Counted from the first letter of the stretch, positions 1-10,274 are shown. The stretch: DNA of 64,000 bases from Alphaproteobacteria bacterium (GCA_024244705.1 JAAEOK010000056.1:16161-80160); one strand, 5' to 3'. A program made the numbers and translations. Notes: generated from the letters alone by a model not told the origin.

Positions 1-463
1 GGTCGAGAATGAAGCTGGTCGGCAGCGCCGGCGCGGCGATGGCGCGAAAGCTACGCATGTTGTCGTCGACATAGATGCCGAGGTGCTCGATGCCGCGCTG
101 TTCGTAGAAGCGCTCGACCTGGGGCACGCCCTTGCGGTCGAAGGATAACGCCAGTACGACGAAGTCTTCGCCGCCGCGCAGCGCTTGCATTTGGTCGAGG
201 TCGGGCATCTCGCGAACACAGGGCGCGCACCAGGTCGCCCACAGGTTGAGCAGGACCACGCGGCCGGCGAAATCGCCGAGGTCGAGCTTCCGCCCATCGG
301 CGTCGACGAACGACAGTTTGGGCATCTCGCGCGGCGGATCGATGGCCTCGAATGGCTCGAACGAACCCGTGAGGTTATTGGGATCGAGCGCTTCGGCGCT
401 TGATTGAACGGCGGGAATGGTCAAAATCACCCCAAATGCCAGGGCAGTGAGCCAATTGGCCAT
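1..463 (-). CDS. TlpA-like thioredoxin-fold protein (partial, C-terminus off the window)
   Basis: Reading the minus strand from the ATG at 463 gives an open frame of 154 codons that runs off the window edge. A short hydrophobic N-terminus ([19 protein letters not shown]) looks like a signal peptide or membrane anchor. It is followed by a TlpA/ResA-type thioredoxin fold with the redox motif WATWCAPC near residue 85. The cis-proline loop lies near the edge in the context [11 protein letters not shown]. TlpA-family proteins reduce disulfides in the periplasm, often for cytochrome c maturation. The gene is divergent from argH across 54 bp, an arrangement common in alphaproteobacteria. The family call is firm; the exact substrate is unknown. 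Confidence 0.85.
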   Translation of the reverse strand, partial: MANWLTALAFGVILTIPAVQSSAEALDPNNLTGSFEPFEAIDPPREMPKLSFVDADGRKLDLGDFAGRVVLLNLWATWCAPCVREMPDLDQMQALRGGEDFVVLALSFDRKGVPQVERFYEQRGIEHLGIYVDDNMRSFRAIAAPALPTSFILD

Positions 464-517
464 TCTGTGTCTCCTGTTCCCTGTCGCTCGTCTCGCGATC
501 TTAGAGGACCGGCCCCG

Positions 518-1957
518 ATGACCGCAAAGCGGAAAAAGAACGCCGATCCGGTTGCCTCCGGTCCGCCCGCGGCGACCGCCGCCAGCGCGCTGTGGGGCGG
601 CCGTTTCGCCGCTGGACCGTCGGCCGCGATGACCGAAATCAACGCTTCGATCGGCTTCGACTGGCGCCTCTATGCCGAGGACATCGCCGGTTCGCAGGCT
701 CATGCCGAAATGCTGGTCCGCCAAGGCATCGTCAGTCCTGAAGATGGGGACGCCATCGCCCGCGGTCTAGAGGCCATTCTTCACGAGATCGAGAGCGGTG
801 AGTTCGCGTTTTCCACCGCCCACGAAGACATCCATATGAATATCGAGGCCCGGCTCGCCGACCTCATCGGCCCGACTGCCGGCCGGCTCCACACGGCGCG
901 CTCGCGCAACGACCAGGTGGCGACCGATTTCCGTCTTTGGGTGCGCCAGGCGGCGGCGGCGCTCGACACCCAGTTGCACGACCTGCAGGCCGCATTGCTC
1001 GACCGCGCCGACGAACACGCGGCGACGGTGATGCCCGGTTTCACGCACCTGCAGCCGGCGCAACCGGTCACCTTCGGCCATCACTTGTTGGCCTATGTCG
1101 AAATGACCGGACGCGACCGCGGCCGTTTCGCCGATTGCGCTCGGCGCCTCAACGAATGCCCCCTCGGCGCCGCCGCCTTGGCCGGGACCAGCTTCCCCAT
1201 CGACCGCGACATGACCGCCGACGCGCTCGGCTTCGAGCGGCCGATGGCGAACTCGCTCGATGCCGTTTCGGCGCGTGATTTCGCCGTCGAGTTCCTTGCC
1301 GCGGCGGCCATCGCGGCGACCCATCTGACGCGCCTCGCCGAGGAGATCACCCTATGGTCGGGGCCGGGCTTCGGCTTCGTCACCCTATCCGACGCCTTCT
1401 CCACCGGCAGCTCGATCATGCCGCAAAAGCGCAACCCCGACGCCGCCGAGCTGGTGCGTGGCAAGAGTGGCCGCGTGGTCGGCGCCCTGATCGGGCTGAT
1501 CACCGTGGTCAAGGGGCTGGCCCTGGCCTATGCCAAGGACCTCCAGGAAGACAAGGAGCCGGTTTTCGACGCCGCCGATACCCTGTCGATGTGTATCGCG
1601 GCCACCGCCGGCATGATCCGCGACCTCGAAGTCGACGCCGCGGCGATGCGCGCGATGGCCGATGCCGGTCACGCTACCGCGACCGACCTCGCCGATTGGC
1701 TGGTCCGCGCGCTCGACATGCCGTTCCGCGATGCGCATCATGTCACCGGGCGGATCGTCCGGCTGGCCGACGAAGCGAATTGCGGTCTCGCCGACCTGCC
1801 CCTGACCGACCTGCAGTCGGTCGAGCCGCGCATAACCGGAGAGGTGTTCGACGTGTTGACGGTGGAAAGCTCGGTCGCCAGCCGCACCAGCTATGGCGGT
1901 ACCGCCGCCGGCAATGTGCGCGCCGCGGTCGCCGCGGCGCGGGAGCGATTCCAGTGA
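518..1957 (+). CDS. argH: Argininosuccinate lyase
   Basis: This 479-residue protein cleaves argininosuccinate into arginine and fumarate, the last step of arginine synthesis, in the cytoplasm. It carries the fumarase/aspartase superfamily signature [12 protein letters not shown], whose serine loop is catalytic, the TARSRNDQ substrate-binding motif, and [15 protein letters not shown] conserved region 2 (seen as [17 protein letters not shown]). The ATG at 518 is chosen because the conserved LWGGRF start of the family follows about 20 residues later; an upstream in-frame start at 404 would overlap the tlpA start region. Its stop overlaps the next start (GTGA), so argH, the small lipoprotein and lysA are probably cotranscribed. 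Confidence 0.97.
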   Translation: MTAKRKKNADPVASGPPAATAASALWGGRFAAGPSAAMTEINASIGFDWRLYAEDIAGSQAHAEMLVRQGIVSPEDGDAIARGLEAILHEIESGEFAFSTAHEDIHMNIEARLADLIGPTAGRLHTARSRNDQVATDFRLWVRQAAAALDTQLHDLQAALLDRADEHAATVMPGFTHLQPAQPVTFGHHLLAYVEMTGRDRGRFADCARRLNECPLGAAALAGTSFPIDRDMTADALGFERPMANSLDAVSARDFAVEFLAAAAIAATHLTRLAEEITLWSGPGFGFVTLSDAFSTGSSIMPQKRNPDAAELVRGKSGRVVGALIGLITVVKGLALAYAKDLQEDKEPVFDAADTLSMCIAATAGMIRDLEVDAAAMRAMADAGHATATDLADWLVRALDMPFRDAHHVTGRIVRLADEANCGLADLPLTDLQSVEPRITGEVFDVLTVESSVASRTSYGGTAAGNVRAAVAAARERFQ

Positions 1958-2106
1958 CCCGGCGCGCCCTGCTCCGGGTGCTGATGCTCGGCGGGATCGC
2001 CGTCGCCGCCGCTGCCTGCGGCGTCAAGGGGCCGGTCGAGGCGCCGCCGGACAAGCCGGGAACGCCCTTCCCACGCCGCTATCCCCAGGAAGAGCGACCG
2101 CTATGA
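1954..2106 (+). CDS. lptM: Small LptM-like lipoprotein
   Basis: A 50-residue protein with a GTG start overlapping the argH stop by 4 nt. The N-terminus has an Arg-rich n-region, a hydrophobic stretch and a lipobox ending AAAAC, with the conserved CGVKGP right after the cysteine. The mature part is proline-rich and ends near PRRYPQE. This matches the small lipoproteins (YifL/LptM type) found between argH and lysA in many proteobacteria. In E. coli, LptM helps LptD oxidative maturation in LPS export. It is easily missed because of its size and GTG start. Assignment rests on the lipobox, the CGxKGP motif and the conserved position; function in this lineage is inferred. Confidence 0.8.
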   Translation: MTRRALLRVLMLGGIAVAAAACGVKGPVEAPPDKPGTPFPRRYPQEERPL

Positions 2107-3395
2107 CCGGCTTCGCCTATCGCGGCGGCGCGATGATGGCCGAGGATGTCGCCCTGGCGCGGATCGCCGCCGAGGTCGGCACGCCGGCCTATTGCTATTC
2201 GCAGACCGCGATCGAGGACCGGTACCGGGAATTCACGGCGGCACTGTCCGGGGTTGCCGAGCTCATCTGTTTTGCGGTCAAGGCCAATTCGAACCTCGCC
2301 GTGATCCGCACGCTGGCCGATCTCGGCGCCGGCGCCGACGTGGTGTCCGAGGGTGAGTTGCGCCGTGCCCTCGCGGCCGGGGTGCCGCCGCGCCGCATCG
2401 TCTTCTCCGGCGTCGGCAAGTCGGCGGCCGAAATGTCGTTCGCGCTCAAGGCCGGGATCCGTCAGATCAATGTCGAGTCGATCCCCGAGCTCGAGGCGCT
2501 GAACGAAGTGGCCCAGGCCGCCGGCCGCAGCGCCGAGATCGCCATCCGGGTCAATCCCAATGTCGACGCCCGGACCCACGAGAAAATCACCACCGGCCTG
2601 CGCGAGAACAAGTTCGGCATCGACTTCGCCGATGTCGCCGCCGCGGCAGAGCGCGCGGCCGCCCTGCCGGCGATCGAGCTGGTCGGCCTGGCCGTTCATA
2701 TCGGCTCGCAACTGACCGAGCTCGCGCCTTACGAAGCGGCCTTTACCACCCTCGCCGAGCTGGTACGCGAACTGCGCGACGGCGGCCACGATATCCACCA
2801 TCTCGATCTCGGCGGCGGTCTCGGGGTCGACTATGCGGGCGAAGCGCCGCCCGCGTTCGACGACTACGCGGCAATCGTCCGCCGCACGGTCGGAGATCTC
2901 GGCTGCGCGCTCGCCTTCGAGCCGGGCCGCGTCCTGGTCGCCGAAGCAGGCGTGCTGCTGGCCCGGGTGTTGGTCGTAAAGCAAGGCGGGTCGCGGACCT
3001 TCGTCATCGTCGATGCGGCGATGAACGACCTCGTCCGACCCTCGATGTACGATGCCTACCACGCGATCGACACCGTCGACGATCCGGGCGGCGCCACTCG
3101 CGCCGAGGCCGATGTCGTCGGCCCGGTGTGCGAAAGCGGCGACCGGCTCGGTCTCGCCCGCCTCCTGCCGCCGCTCCGTGCCGGCGACCTGATTGTCGTT
3201 CGCAACGCCGGCGCCTATGGTGCGGTGATGTCGTCGACCTACAATTCGCGGCCCCTGGTCCCGGAAGTCATGGTCAGGGGCGACGCCTACGCGGTCGTCC
3301 GGCCGCGCCAAAGTTATGACGCAATGTTGGCCCAGGATTTTCTGCCCAAATGGCAGCAGGAACCGGCGGCAACGATGCGGAAGGCAACCGGATGA
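2103..3395 (+). CDS. lysA: Diaminopimelate decarboxylase
   Basis: A 430-residue PLP enzyme of the alanine-racemase-like fold III family that decarboxylates meso-diaminopimelate to lysine. The PLP lysine is in CFAVKANSN. The glycine-rich phosphate loop is LDLGGGLGVDY, and the C-terminal catalytic motif VCESGD is followed by NAGAYG and MSSTYNSRP. The ATG at 2103 overlaps the preceding lipoprotein stop by 4 nt (ATGA), fixing the start. The next gene again starts within its stop codon. Length is normal for the family. Confidence 0.97.
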   Translation: MTGFAYRGGAMMAEDVALARIAAEVGTPAYCYSQTAIEDRYREFTAALSGVAELICFAVKANSNLAVIRTLADLGAGADVVSEGELRRALAAGVPPRRIVFSGVGKSAAEMSFALKAGIRQINVESIPELEALNEVAQAAGRSAEIAIRVNPNVDARTHEKITTGLRENKFGIDFADVAAAAERAAALPAIELVGLAVHIGSQLTELAPYEAAFTTLAELVRELRDGGHDIHHLDLGGGLGVDYAGEAPPAFDDYAAIVRRTVGDLGCALAFEPGRVLVAEAGVLLARVLVVKQGGSRTFVIVDAAMNDLVRPSMYDAYHAIDTVDDPGGATRAEADVVGPVCESGDRLGLARLLPPLRAGDLIVVRNAGAYGAVMSSTYNSRPLVPEVMVRGDAYAVVRPRQSYDAMLAQDFLPKWQQEPAATMRKATG

Positions 3396-5827
3396 GCGCG
3401 AACGAATCCGGCCGCGGTGCACGGCCGGCGGGCGGCGTGGCGCGCAAGCTCGGGCTCGCCCGGTTGGCATTGCTGTGGGAGCAGCTGTGGCCGGCGCTGT
3501 GGCCGGCGGCGGCGGTGATCGGCGTGTTCCTTGTTATCGCCCTGTTCGACCTCTTGCCGCTGCTGCCCGGCGCGGCCCATACGGCCATCCTGGCCGCGTT
3601 CATCGCCGCCTTGGCGTTTGCATTGTGGCAGGCGCGCCGTGCCTGGCGGTGGCCCGATGGCGGCGCGGCGGAACACCGGATCGAGACCGCCAGCGGTCTC
3701 GCCGACCGGCCCCTGGTGGCGCTCCGCGACGGGCTCGCGGCGGGCGGCGGCGACCAATTTTCCGAAGGATTGTGGCGGGTCCACCGTGCCCGCATGCGGG
3801 AACGGATCGCCGCCCTCAGGGTCGGCGCACCGCGTCCCGGCCTGGCCCGTCACGACCCGTGGGCGCTGCGCGCGGCCTTGCTCTTGGTCTTGATCGTCGC
3901 CGTCGTCGCTGCCGGCGCTGACGGTCCCGATCACCTCGCCCGGGCCGCTCAGCCCGATTTCAGCGCGGCGCGTTACAACGAGGTCGTCAGCCTCGAATTG
4001 TGGGTGACCCCGCCCGTCCATACCGGCAAGGCGCCGCTGTTCCTCGATCAAGGCGCCGCCACCGAGGCCCCGTTGTCGATCCCGGTCACCAGCAATGTGG
4101 TTGCGCGCCTCCATGGCAAGGGTCAGACACCGGCGCTCGAATTCGGCGATGGGGTTGTCCCGTTCAGCCCCTTGGACGCCGAATCCTTCCAGGCCGAAGC
4201 GACCATCACCGGCGACGGCCGGCTCGCCGTCCGCCGCGGCGGGATCGATTTGGTCGGATGGGACCTCAAGGTGATCCCCGACCAGCCCCCGATCGTCGTC
4301 TTCGCCCTGCCCCCGGGGGCGAGCCAGCGCGCCCATCTCAGCGTCGCCTATTTCGCCCGCGACGATTACGGCGTGGCGGCGGTGCGCAGCACCATCCGCC
4401 GGGTCGACGGCGAGGGAAATATCATCGAGGACGAGGCGCCGATCGAGCTCGACCTCGGGCTTGTCGACCTTGGCCGGGCCGAGGTCGAGGCCACCGCCTA
4501 TCACGATCTCACGCCCCACCCCTGGGCCGGTCTCGAGGTCAGCATCACGCTCGAGGCCGAGGATGCGATCGACCAGATCGGGCGGAGCGAACCCATCCTG
4601 GCGAACCTGCCGGCGCGCGTGTTTCAACATCCGGTCGCCCGCGCCATCGTCGACGAGCGGCGCAAGCTGTCGGTCGATGGGCGCGCGGAAAACCGCCGCA
4701 ACGTGGCCTATGCGCTGCGCGACCTGTCGTCGCGGCCGAAACAATTCTTCGATGACAAGGTCGTATTCCTGGCGCTGGTGACCGCCAGCGCGCGGCTGGT
4801 GCTGTCGGATGACGATTCCGCGATCCCGGCGATCCAGCAATTGCTGTGGGACACCGCGTTGCGCATCGAGGACGGCGAGGTGTCGCTGGCCGAACGCGAT
4901 TTGCGGGCCGCGCAGCAGGCGCTGATGGAAGCGCTCGAAAGCGGCGCCACCGATGCCGAGCTCGACCAGTTGATCGACGCCCTGCGCAGCGCCCTCGACC
5001 GTTACCTCCAGGCGCTGGCCGAGAACATGGCGGACGACCCTCAAGGGATGACCCAGGAGATGCCGTTCGATCCCAACTCGACGGTGCTCGAATTCGAAGA
5101 TTTGCGCGATCTCCTCGAGCAGGCCCGCGAATTGGCCCGCAGCGGCGCGCGCGACGCGGCCAAGGACCTGCTGGCGCAATTCCAGGATATCCTCGAGAAC
5201 ATGCAGCCGATGATGCAGCAGCAAAGCCAGGCCGGCGAAGGCCAGCTCGGCGAAATGCTGCGCGACCTCAGCGACCTGATCCGGCAACAGCAGGACCTGC
5301 TCGACGACACCCATCGCAATTGGCAACAGGGCGGTCGCGATCAGTCCGGCATGGAAGGCCGCGAGTCGCAACAGGGAGCGGCATCGCAGGAGCAGCTGCG
5401 CCGTGACCTCGGCGACCTGATGCGCCGCTTCGGCGAACGCTATGGCCAGATCCCCGACGAATTGGGCAAGGCCGAGGGCTCCATGCGCCGGGCCGAGGAT
5501 GCCTTGAAGCGCGCCCTGCCCGGCCGTGCCATCCGGCCCCAGGGCGAGGCCCTCGATTCGATGCGCGAAGGCGGCCGCGTCATGGCGCGCGGCCAGCAGG
5601 GCATGGCCCAAGGAGCGACCGGCGAAGGCAACGGTTTCCAGCGCGATCCCTTCGGCCGGCCGATGCCGGGCTTCGGACGCCCCGACACCGAGAACGTCGA
5701 CATTCCCGAAATCGGCGAGATCCAGCGCGCGCGCCAGATCCTCGACGAGCTGCGTCGCCGCGCCGGCGAGCGCGGCCGGCCGCAGGACGAACTCGACTAC
5801 ATCGACCGCCTGCTGCGCCGGTTTTGA
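3392..5827 (+). CDS. TIGR02302/DUF4175 family large membrane-anchored protein
   Basis: An 811-residue protein typical of alphaproteobacteria and routinely found just after lysA. Two hydrophobic segments near residues 35-80 and a third near 155-175 anchor it in the inner membrane. The long remainder is presumably periplasmic: first a beta-rich part (a region like VVSLELWVTPPVHTGKAPLF), then a helical region rich in Gln, Asp and Arg (about residues 510-680) with coiled-coil character and QQQSQ runs. It ends with YIDRLLRRF. The start at 3392 overlaps the lysA stop (ATGA). Its biochemical role is not established in any organism I know; an envelope-related role is only inferred from topology. Confidence 0.85.
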   Translation: MSANESGRGARPAGGVARKLGLARLALLWEQLWPALWPAAAVIGVFLVIALFDLLPLLPGAAHTAILAAFIAALAFALWQARRAWRWPDGGAAEHRIETASGLADRPLVALRDGLAAGGGDQFSEGLWRVHRARMRERIAALRVGAPRPGLARHDPWALRAALLLVLIVAVVAAGADGPDHLARAAQPDFSAARYNEVVSLELWVTPPVHTGKAPLFLDQGAATEAPLSIPVTSNVVARLHGKGQTPALEFGDGVVPFSPLDAESFQAEATITGDGRLAVRRGGIDLVGWDLKVIPDQPPIVVFALPPGASQRAHLSVAYFARDDYGVAAVRSTIRRVDGEGNIIEDEAPIELDLGLVDLGRAEVEATAYHDLTPHPWAGLEVSITLEAEDAIDQIGRSEPILANLPARVFQHPVARAIVDERRKLSVDGRAENRRNVAYALRDLSSRPKQFFDDKVVFLALVTASARLVLSDDDSAIPAIQQLLWDTALRIEDGEVSLAERDLRAAQQALMEALESGATDAELDQLIDALRSALDRYLQALAENMADDPQGMTQEMPFDPNSTVLEFEDLRDLLEQARELARSGARDAAKDLLAQFQDILENMQPMMQQQSQAGEGQLGEMLRDLSDLIRQQQDLLDDTHRNWQQGGRDQSGMEGRESQQGAASQEQLRRDLGDLMRRFGERYGQIPDELGKAEGSMRRAEDALKRALPGRAIRPQGEALDSMREGGRVMARGQQGMAQGATGEGNGFQRDPFGRPMPGFGRPDTENVDIPEIGEIQRARQILDELRRRAGERGRPQDELDYIDRLLRRF

Positions 5828-5971
5828 GCCGTCTCGCGACGCGCTTTATGACTGCGACGGATGTGGCGACAAGCCGCATCGAGCACGCCAACGACACGCC
5901 GCGGTGCTTTCCTTACGGCGCCGAGTTCCTATCTTAAGGACGTTCCGCACCCCAACCGTGGTAGCGCTGTC

Positions 5972-7177
5972 ATGCCGGGTCCGCTTGCAGGCGTCAAAAT
6001 CATCGACCTCACCGCAATGGTGTCGGGGCCGATGGCGACGATGATCCTGGCCGACCAGGGCGCCGATGTGATCAAGATCGAGAACCCGCGTGGCGGCGAC
6101 TTCACCCGCGCGATGTCCAACGGGCGCGGCGGTTTTTCCGCCACCTTCCTCAACAACAACCGCAACAAGCGCTCGCTCGCGCTCAACCTCAAAGACCCGC
6201 GCGGCCGCGACCTGTTGATGCGCCTCACCAAGGGCGCCGACGTGGTGATCCAGAACTTCCGCCCCGGCGTCGCCGAGCGCATGGGCCTCGGCGAGGATGC
6301 GATCCGCGCGGTCGCGCCGGATATCGTCTACGTTTCGATCAGCGGCTTCGGCGAAAGCGGTCCCTACGCCAACAAGCCCGTCTACGACCCGCTGGTCCAG
6401 GCGCTGTCGGGGCTGAGCACGATCCAGGGCGGGTCGGATGCGTTGCGGCCGCGTCTGGTGCGGACCATTCTGCCCGACAAGCTGACCGCCGTCACCGCCG
6501 CCCAGGCGATTACCTCGGCGCTGCTGGCGCGGGCTCGGAGCGGCGAAGGACAGCACGTGCGATTGTCGATGCTCGATTCGGTGGTCGCCTTCCTGTGGGG
6601 TTCGGACATGGACGGCCAGACCTTCATCGGCGACGGCGCGCCCGACCAGGAGGCACAAAGCTTCATCGACCTCATCTACGAGACCGCCGACGGCCATATC
6701 AGCGTCGCCGTGCAGTCGGACAAGGAATGGGCGGGCCTGGCGCGCGCCGTCGACCGGCCGGACTGGGTCGCGGATCCGCGCTTCGCGACCGCGGCCCTGC
6801 GCCAGCAGAACATCGACCTCCGTCTGGAACTGACCCAGGTGGCGCTCGGCCCGATGACCTCGGCGGAAGCGCTGATCCGGCTGGAGGCGGAGGACGTCCC
6901 CTGCGCGCCGGTCTTGCGGCGGCGGGACGTGGTTACGCATCCCCAGATCGTGGCCAACGAAACCCTCGTCGAAAGCGTTCATCCGACGGCGGGACACCTG
7001 CGCCAGGCACGCCCGGCGGCGCGCTTCTCGGCGACCCCGGCCGGACATCGCCACGGGGCGCCCCGGCTCGGCGAGCACAGCCGCGAAGTGCTGGCCGAGA
7101 TCGGCCTCGGCGACGACGATGTGCGGGACCTCGCGGCGGCCGCGATCATCGGCCTCGACAGCGGCGGCGAGGCCTGA
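5972..7177 (+). CDS. CaiB/BaiF family (class III) CoA transferase
   Basis: A 401-residue family III acyl-CoA transferase. It has the characteristic N-terminus PLAGVKIIDLTAMVSGP, the NNNRNKRSLALNLK motif, the NFRPGV motif, and the presumed catalytic aspartate in the context VYDPLVQALSG (near residue 140) that forms a mixed anhydride with the acyl group. Enzymes of this family move CoA between carboxylic acids; which acids are used here cannot be read from sequence. The ATG at 5972 places the family N-terminus immediately at the start. The stop overlaps the ATG of the GST gene, implying cotranscription. Confidence 0.93.
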   Translation: MPGPLAGVKIIDLTAMVSGPMATMILADQGADVIKIENPRGGDFTRAMSNGRGGFSATFLNNNRNKRSLALNLKDPRGRDLLMRLTKGADVVIQNFRPGVAERMGLGEDAIRAVAPDIVYVSISGFGESGPYANKPVYDPLVQALSGLSTIQGGSDALRPRLVRTILPDKLTAVTAAQAITSALLARARSGEGQHVRLSMLDSVVAFLWGSDMDGQTFIGDGAPDQEAQSFIDLIYETADGHISVAVQSDKEWAGLARAVDRPDWVADPRFATAALRQQNIDLRLELTQVALGPMTSAEALIRLEAEDVPCAPVLRRRDVVTHPQIVANETLVESVHPTAGHLRQARPAARFSATPAGHRHGAPRLGEHSREVLAEIGLGDDDVRDLAAAAIIGLDSGGEA

Positions 7178-7881
7178 TGATCGATTTCCACTACTGGCCC
7201 ACGCCCAACGGCTGGAAAGTGGCGATCATGCTCGAGGAGTGCGGCCTGCCTTACCGCATGATTCCGGTCGACATCGGCCGCGGCGACCAATTCGATCCGG
7301 CGTTCCTCGCCGTCAGCCCCAACAACCGGATGCCGGCGATCGTCGATCACGATGTCGACGGCGAGCCGATTACGGTGTTCGAATCCGGGGCGATCCTGCT
7401 CTACCTCGCCGAGAAGTTGGGGAAATTCCTGCCCGGCGACGCGCGCGGTCGCAAGGAGGCGCTGGAATGGCTGTTCTGGCAGGTCGGCAACCAGGGACCG
7501 CTGGCCGGCCAGCTCAGTCACTTCGTCAATTACGCACCACCCGACCAACATTATGCGCGACAACGCTATGCCAACGAATACCACCGCTGCCTCGGCGTTC
7601 TCGAGCGCCGCCTGGCCGACCGTCCCTATATCCTCGGCGACGCCTACACGATCGCCGACATCATCTGCTGGCCATGGGTGCTGATCGCCAAGCCGCTGGG
7701 CCAGCCGCTCGACGAATTTCCCAACGTCGCGACGTGGCGACAGCGGGTCAAGGAGCGCCCGGCGGTGCAGCGCGGTGTCGATCTCGGCAAGGAACACCGC
7801 CCCACCGGCCCGCCGTCGGCCGAAGCGCGCGAGGTGTTGTTCGGACAAACCGCCAAGACCGCGGACGAACGGGGCGGCTAG
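7177..7881 (+). CDS. Glutathione S-transferase family protein (YfcG-like)
   Basis: A 234-residue cytoplasmic protein with an N-terminal thioredoxin-like GST domain (residues 1-80) and a helical C-terminal domain. Residues such as FHYWPTPNGWKVAIMLEE and SPNNRMPAIVDHD resemble YfcG/YghU-type (Nu class) enzymes, which show disulfide-bond reductase activity with glutathione. The PNN-RMPAI cis-proline motif and the ESGAILLYLAEK glutathione-binding stretch are intact. The ATG overlaps the last base of the CoA transferase stop. The substrate is unknown. It may modify or detoxify the same compounds handled by its partner, but that is inference. Confidence 0.9.
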   Translation: MIDFHYWPTPNGWKVAIMLEECGLPYRMIPVDIGRGDQFDPAFLAVSPNNRMPAIVDHDVDGEPITVFESGAILLYLAEKLGKFLPGDARGRKEALEWLFWQVGNQGPLAGQLSHFVNYAPPDQHYARQRYANEYHRCLGVLERRLADRPYILGDAYTIADIICWPWVLIAKPLGQPLDEFPNVATWRQRVKERPAVQRGVDLGKEHRPTGPPSAEAREVLFGQTAKTADERGG

Positions 7882-8100
7882 TGGGCAGCGGCCCGGAGTG
7901 GCTCCGCCAAGCCTCGGTGGACGGAGGCGGCGGCGCGCGCAGCCGTGCCGCGACAGTGCGTTCTTTGCGGTCCCCTTGAGTGGCGTTAGGATGCATCATC
8001 AACCCTCAATGGCCCACAATCAAGGACCGGACCAAAATCCTGCTCCCGGTGGACGATCATCACGGCAACCCCCTAAATAGGGCAGCGAAAGCGTTCCGAA

Positions 8101-8838
8101 GTGCCGCAACGACGCAACCATGACGGCGACCCGGTGACCCTAGCGAACGACGAATCAATCGTCCGTTTCGACGGCGTCGGCGTGCGCTACGGCGCCGGCG
8201 AAGAGATCCTCGGCGACATCACCTTCGCGCTGCCGCCGGCCTCGTTCCACTTCCTGACCGGGCGCTCCGGGGCCGGCAAATCGACCCTGCTCCGGCTCAT
8301 GTACATGGCGCACGCACCGACGCGCGGCACGGTCCGCCTGTTCGGACGGCAGCCGTCGGAGGTGGACCGGCGGGAACTGCCCGGCCTGCGGCGCCGGATC
8401 GGCATCGTGTTTCAGGATTTCCGCCTGCTCGACCATCTGACGGCGGCGGAAAACGTGGCCCTGCCGTTGCGCGTCGCCGGTGCCAAGCGGCGGAAAATTC
8501 GCGAGCACGTGACCGAATTGCTGCGTTGGGTTGGGCTCGACGGCAAGCTCGATGCCCTGCCGCCGACGCTTTCCGGCGGTGAACAGCAGCGCATCGCCAT
8601 CGCTCGCGCGGTGATCAACCGGCCGCGGTTGTTGCTCGCCGACGAGCCGACCGGCAATGTCGACGACGAGACCGCCGATCGCCTGCTCTATTTGTTCCGC
8701 GAGCTCAACCGGCACGGCACGACCGTCGTCGTCGCGACCCATAGCGAGCCTTTGGTGGCACGATTCGATTTTCCGCGATTGCACCTCGACGGCGGGCGGA
8801 TTCATCACGACCTTGCCACCATTGAAGAGGGCGTCTGA
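8101..8838 (+). CDS. ftsE: Cell division ATP-binding protein FtsE
   Basis: ABC-type ATPase of 245 residues from the GTG at 8101; an alternative GTG at 8134 gives 234 residues, nearer the usual length, and neither has a clear ribosome site. It has Walker [11 protein letters not shown]-loop [12 protein letters not shown], signature LSGGEQQR, Walker [10 protein letters not shown] and the H-loop ATHSEP. FtsE forms the divisome complex FtsEX with the next gene product and activates septal peptidoglycan hydrolysis. The ftsX start follows the stop directly. The 219 bp upstream holds no gene I can support. Confidence 0.95.
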   Translation: MPQRRNHDGDPVTLANDESIVRFDGVGVRYGAGEEILGDITFALPPASFHFLTGRSGAGKSTLLRLMYMAHAPTRGTVRLFGRQPSEVDRRELPGLRRRIGIVFQDFRLLDHLTAAENVALPLRVAGAKRRKIREHVTELLRWVGLDGKLDALPPTLSGGEQQRIAIARAVINRPRLLLADEPTGNVDDETADRLLYLFRELNRHGTTVVVATHSEPLVARFDFPRLHLDGGRIHHDLATIEEGV

Positions 8839-9723
8839 ATGACGCCGGCGGGCACGGTTCTCGACCTGCGCGGCGATTCGACGCGCCGTTACCTTCCCCT
8901 GATCGTTGCCTTCATGGTCTTCCTCGCCACGCTGGCGGTGGCGGCGGCGATCATGACGACCGCGGCGGTCGACCGCTGGGGCGAAAATCTCGTCGGCACG
9001 CTGACGGTGCAAATCCCACCGGCGGCGAACGGGGCCGCCGCAACCCAGGACGCCGTGGACACCATCGCGGCGCTGTTGCGGACCACCCCCGGTATCGCCG
9101 AAGCGCGCGCCTTCGACGCGGCGGAAAGCCGCGCCCTGCTCGATCCGTGGCTCGGCACCGCGGTCGGCGATACGACCCTGCCGCTGCCGCGGCTTATCGA
9201 TGTCCGGCTGCGCGGCGGCACCGTTCTCGATATCGAGGCCCTGCGCATCCGCATCCACGAACACGCGCCCGGTGCGCTGGTCGACGATCACAGTCAATGG
9301 CTCGGCGAGCTTACGTCGCTGACGCGCTCGGTTCAGATCGCGGCCGCCGCGGTCGTCGGCGTGATCGTGCTCGCCGCCGTGTTGACCGTGGTCTTCGCGA
9401 CCCGCAGCGGCATCGAAGTCCACCACCCGACGATCGAGGTCCTCCACTATATCGGTGCGCCGGATTCCTATGTCGCGCGGCTGTTTCAGCGCCAGTCGCT
9501 GTTGCTCGGGCTGCTCGGCGGAATCCTCGGCTTTGCCGCGGCGGCGCTGGTGTTGGTGATCGCCGGCCGGGTCTTTCCCCGGGTCGAGATAACGACCTTG
9601 CCGGCCTTCACCCTTTCGACGACGGATTGGATCGTGCTCGCCGTCGTCCCCGTCGCTGCGGCATTGATCTCGACAATCGCCGCGCGCCTCACCGTCCTGC
9701 GCGCTTTGCGGCGGATGATGTAG
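8839..9723 (+). CDS. ftsX: Cell division protein FtsX
   Basis: A 294-residue inner-membrane partner of FtsE. One transmembrane segment lies near residues 20-42 (YLPLIVAFMVFLATLAVAA). A periplasmic domain of about 115 residues follows, then three more helices in the MacB/FtsX permease domain (residues about 165-294), including the motif VLHYIGAPDSYVARLFQ. This is the standard FtsX topology. The ATG directly abuts the ftsE stop. Overall length and order are typical for alphaproteobacteria. Confidence 0.93.
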   Translation: MTPAGTVLDLRGDSTRRYLPLIVAFMVFLATLAVAAAIMTTAAVDRWGENLVGTLTVQIPPAANGAAATQDAVDTIAALLRTTPGIAEARAFDAAESRALLDPWLGTAVGDTTLPLPRLIDVRLRGGTVLDIEALRIRIHEHAPGALVDDHSQWLGELTSLTRSVQIAAAAVVGVIVLAAVLTVVFATRSGIEVHHPTIEVLHYIGAPDSYVARLFQRQSLLLGLLGGILGFAAAALVLVIAGRVFPRVEITTLPAFTLSTTDWIVLAVVPVAAALISTIAARLTVLRALRRMM

Positions 9724-9725
9724 CG

Positions 9726-10274
9726 ATGAGGCTCGCCCTCCTCGACCGTGACGGCGTGCTCAACCACGACCGGCCCGATTCGGTGCGGCGGGCCGAGGAT
9801 CTGATTCTCATTCCGGGCGCCGCAGCGGCGGTCGCCCGGCTCAATGCCGCCGATTGGCGGGTCGCTGTGGTGACCAACCAAGCAGTCGTCGGTCGCGGTT
9901 TCATGAGCCCGGCCGAACTCGAGCGGACCCACGCCAAGCTCGCCGCCGAACTCGCCGCCGGCGGCGCCCATCTCGACGCGGTCATCGCCTGCACCGACGC
10001 CCCGGAGAACGCAACTGTGCGCCGCAAGCCGGGGCCCGGCATGCTGTTGGAGGCGCTTGACCGGTTCGGCGCCACGCCGGAGACTACGCCGATGATCGGC
10101 GACAGTCTGCGCGACCTGGAGGCGGCGGCGCGAGCCGGGTGCCGGCGGTTTCTGGTCCGCACCGGCAAGGGCCGCGCGACGGAGGATGGCGGCCTGCCGG
10201 CCGCCGTGCAGCCGGTGGTCGTCGTCGACGACCTCGGTGCGGCGGTCGATATCCTGTTTCGGGAATCGCCGTGA
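9726..10274 (+). CDS. HAD-IIIA family phosphatase (GmhB-like)
   Basis: A 182-residue HAD phosphatase with motif I LLDRDGVLN at the N-terminus, VVTNQAVVGRG (motif II region), RKPGPGM (motif III lysine) and MIGDSLRDLEAA (motif IV). This pattern is that of D-glycero-D-manno-heptose-1,7-bisphosphate 7-phosphatase (GmhB) and related histidinol-phosphatase domains. The cysteines that form the GmhB zinc site are not clearly complete: a single Cys occurs in AVIACTDAP. The substrate call is therefore soft. It sits 2 nt after ftsX and overlaps the next start by 4 nt, within an envelope-related gene string. Confidence 0.85.
   Translation: MRLALLDRDGVLNHDRPDSVRRAEDLILIPGAAAAVARLNAADWRVAVVTNQAVVGRGFMSPAELERTHAKLAAELAAGGAHLDAVIACTDAPENATVRRKPGPGMLLEALDRFGATPETTPMIGDSLRDLEAAARAGCRRFLVRTGKGRATEDGGLPAAVQPVVVVDDLGAAVDILFRESP

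Noticed and set aside
3314..5611. Long open frame on the minus strand opposite the TIGR02302 gene
   Set aside because: It mirrors a GC-rich gene with a strong third-position bias; its translation is low complexity and resembles no protein.
7882..8100. Small gene between the GST and ftsE genes
   Set aside because: Short frames on both strands are Pro/Arg-rich without ribosome sites; nothing convincing.
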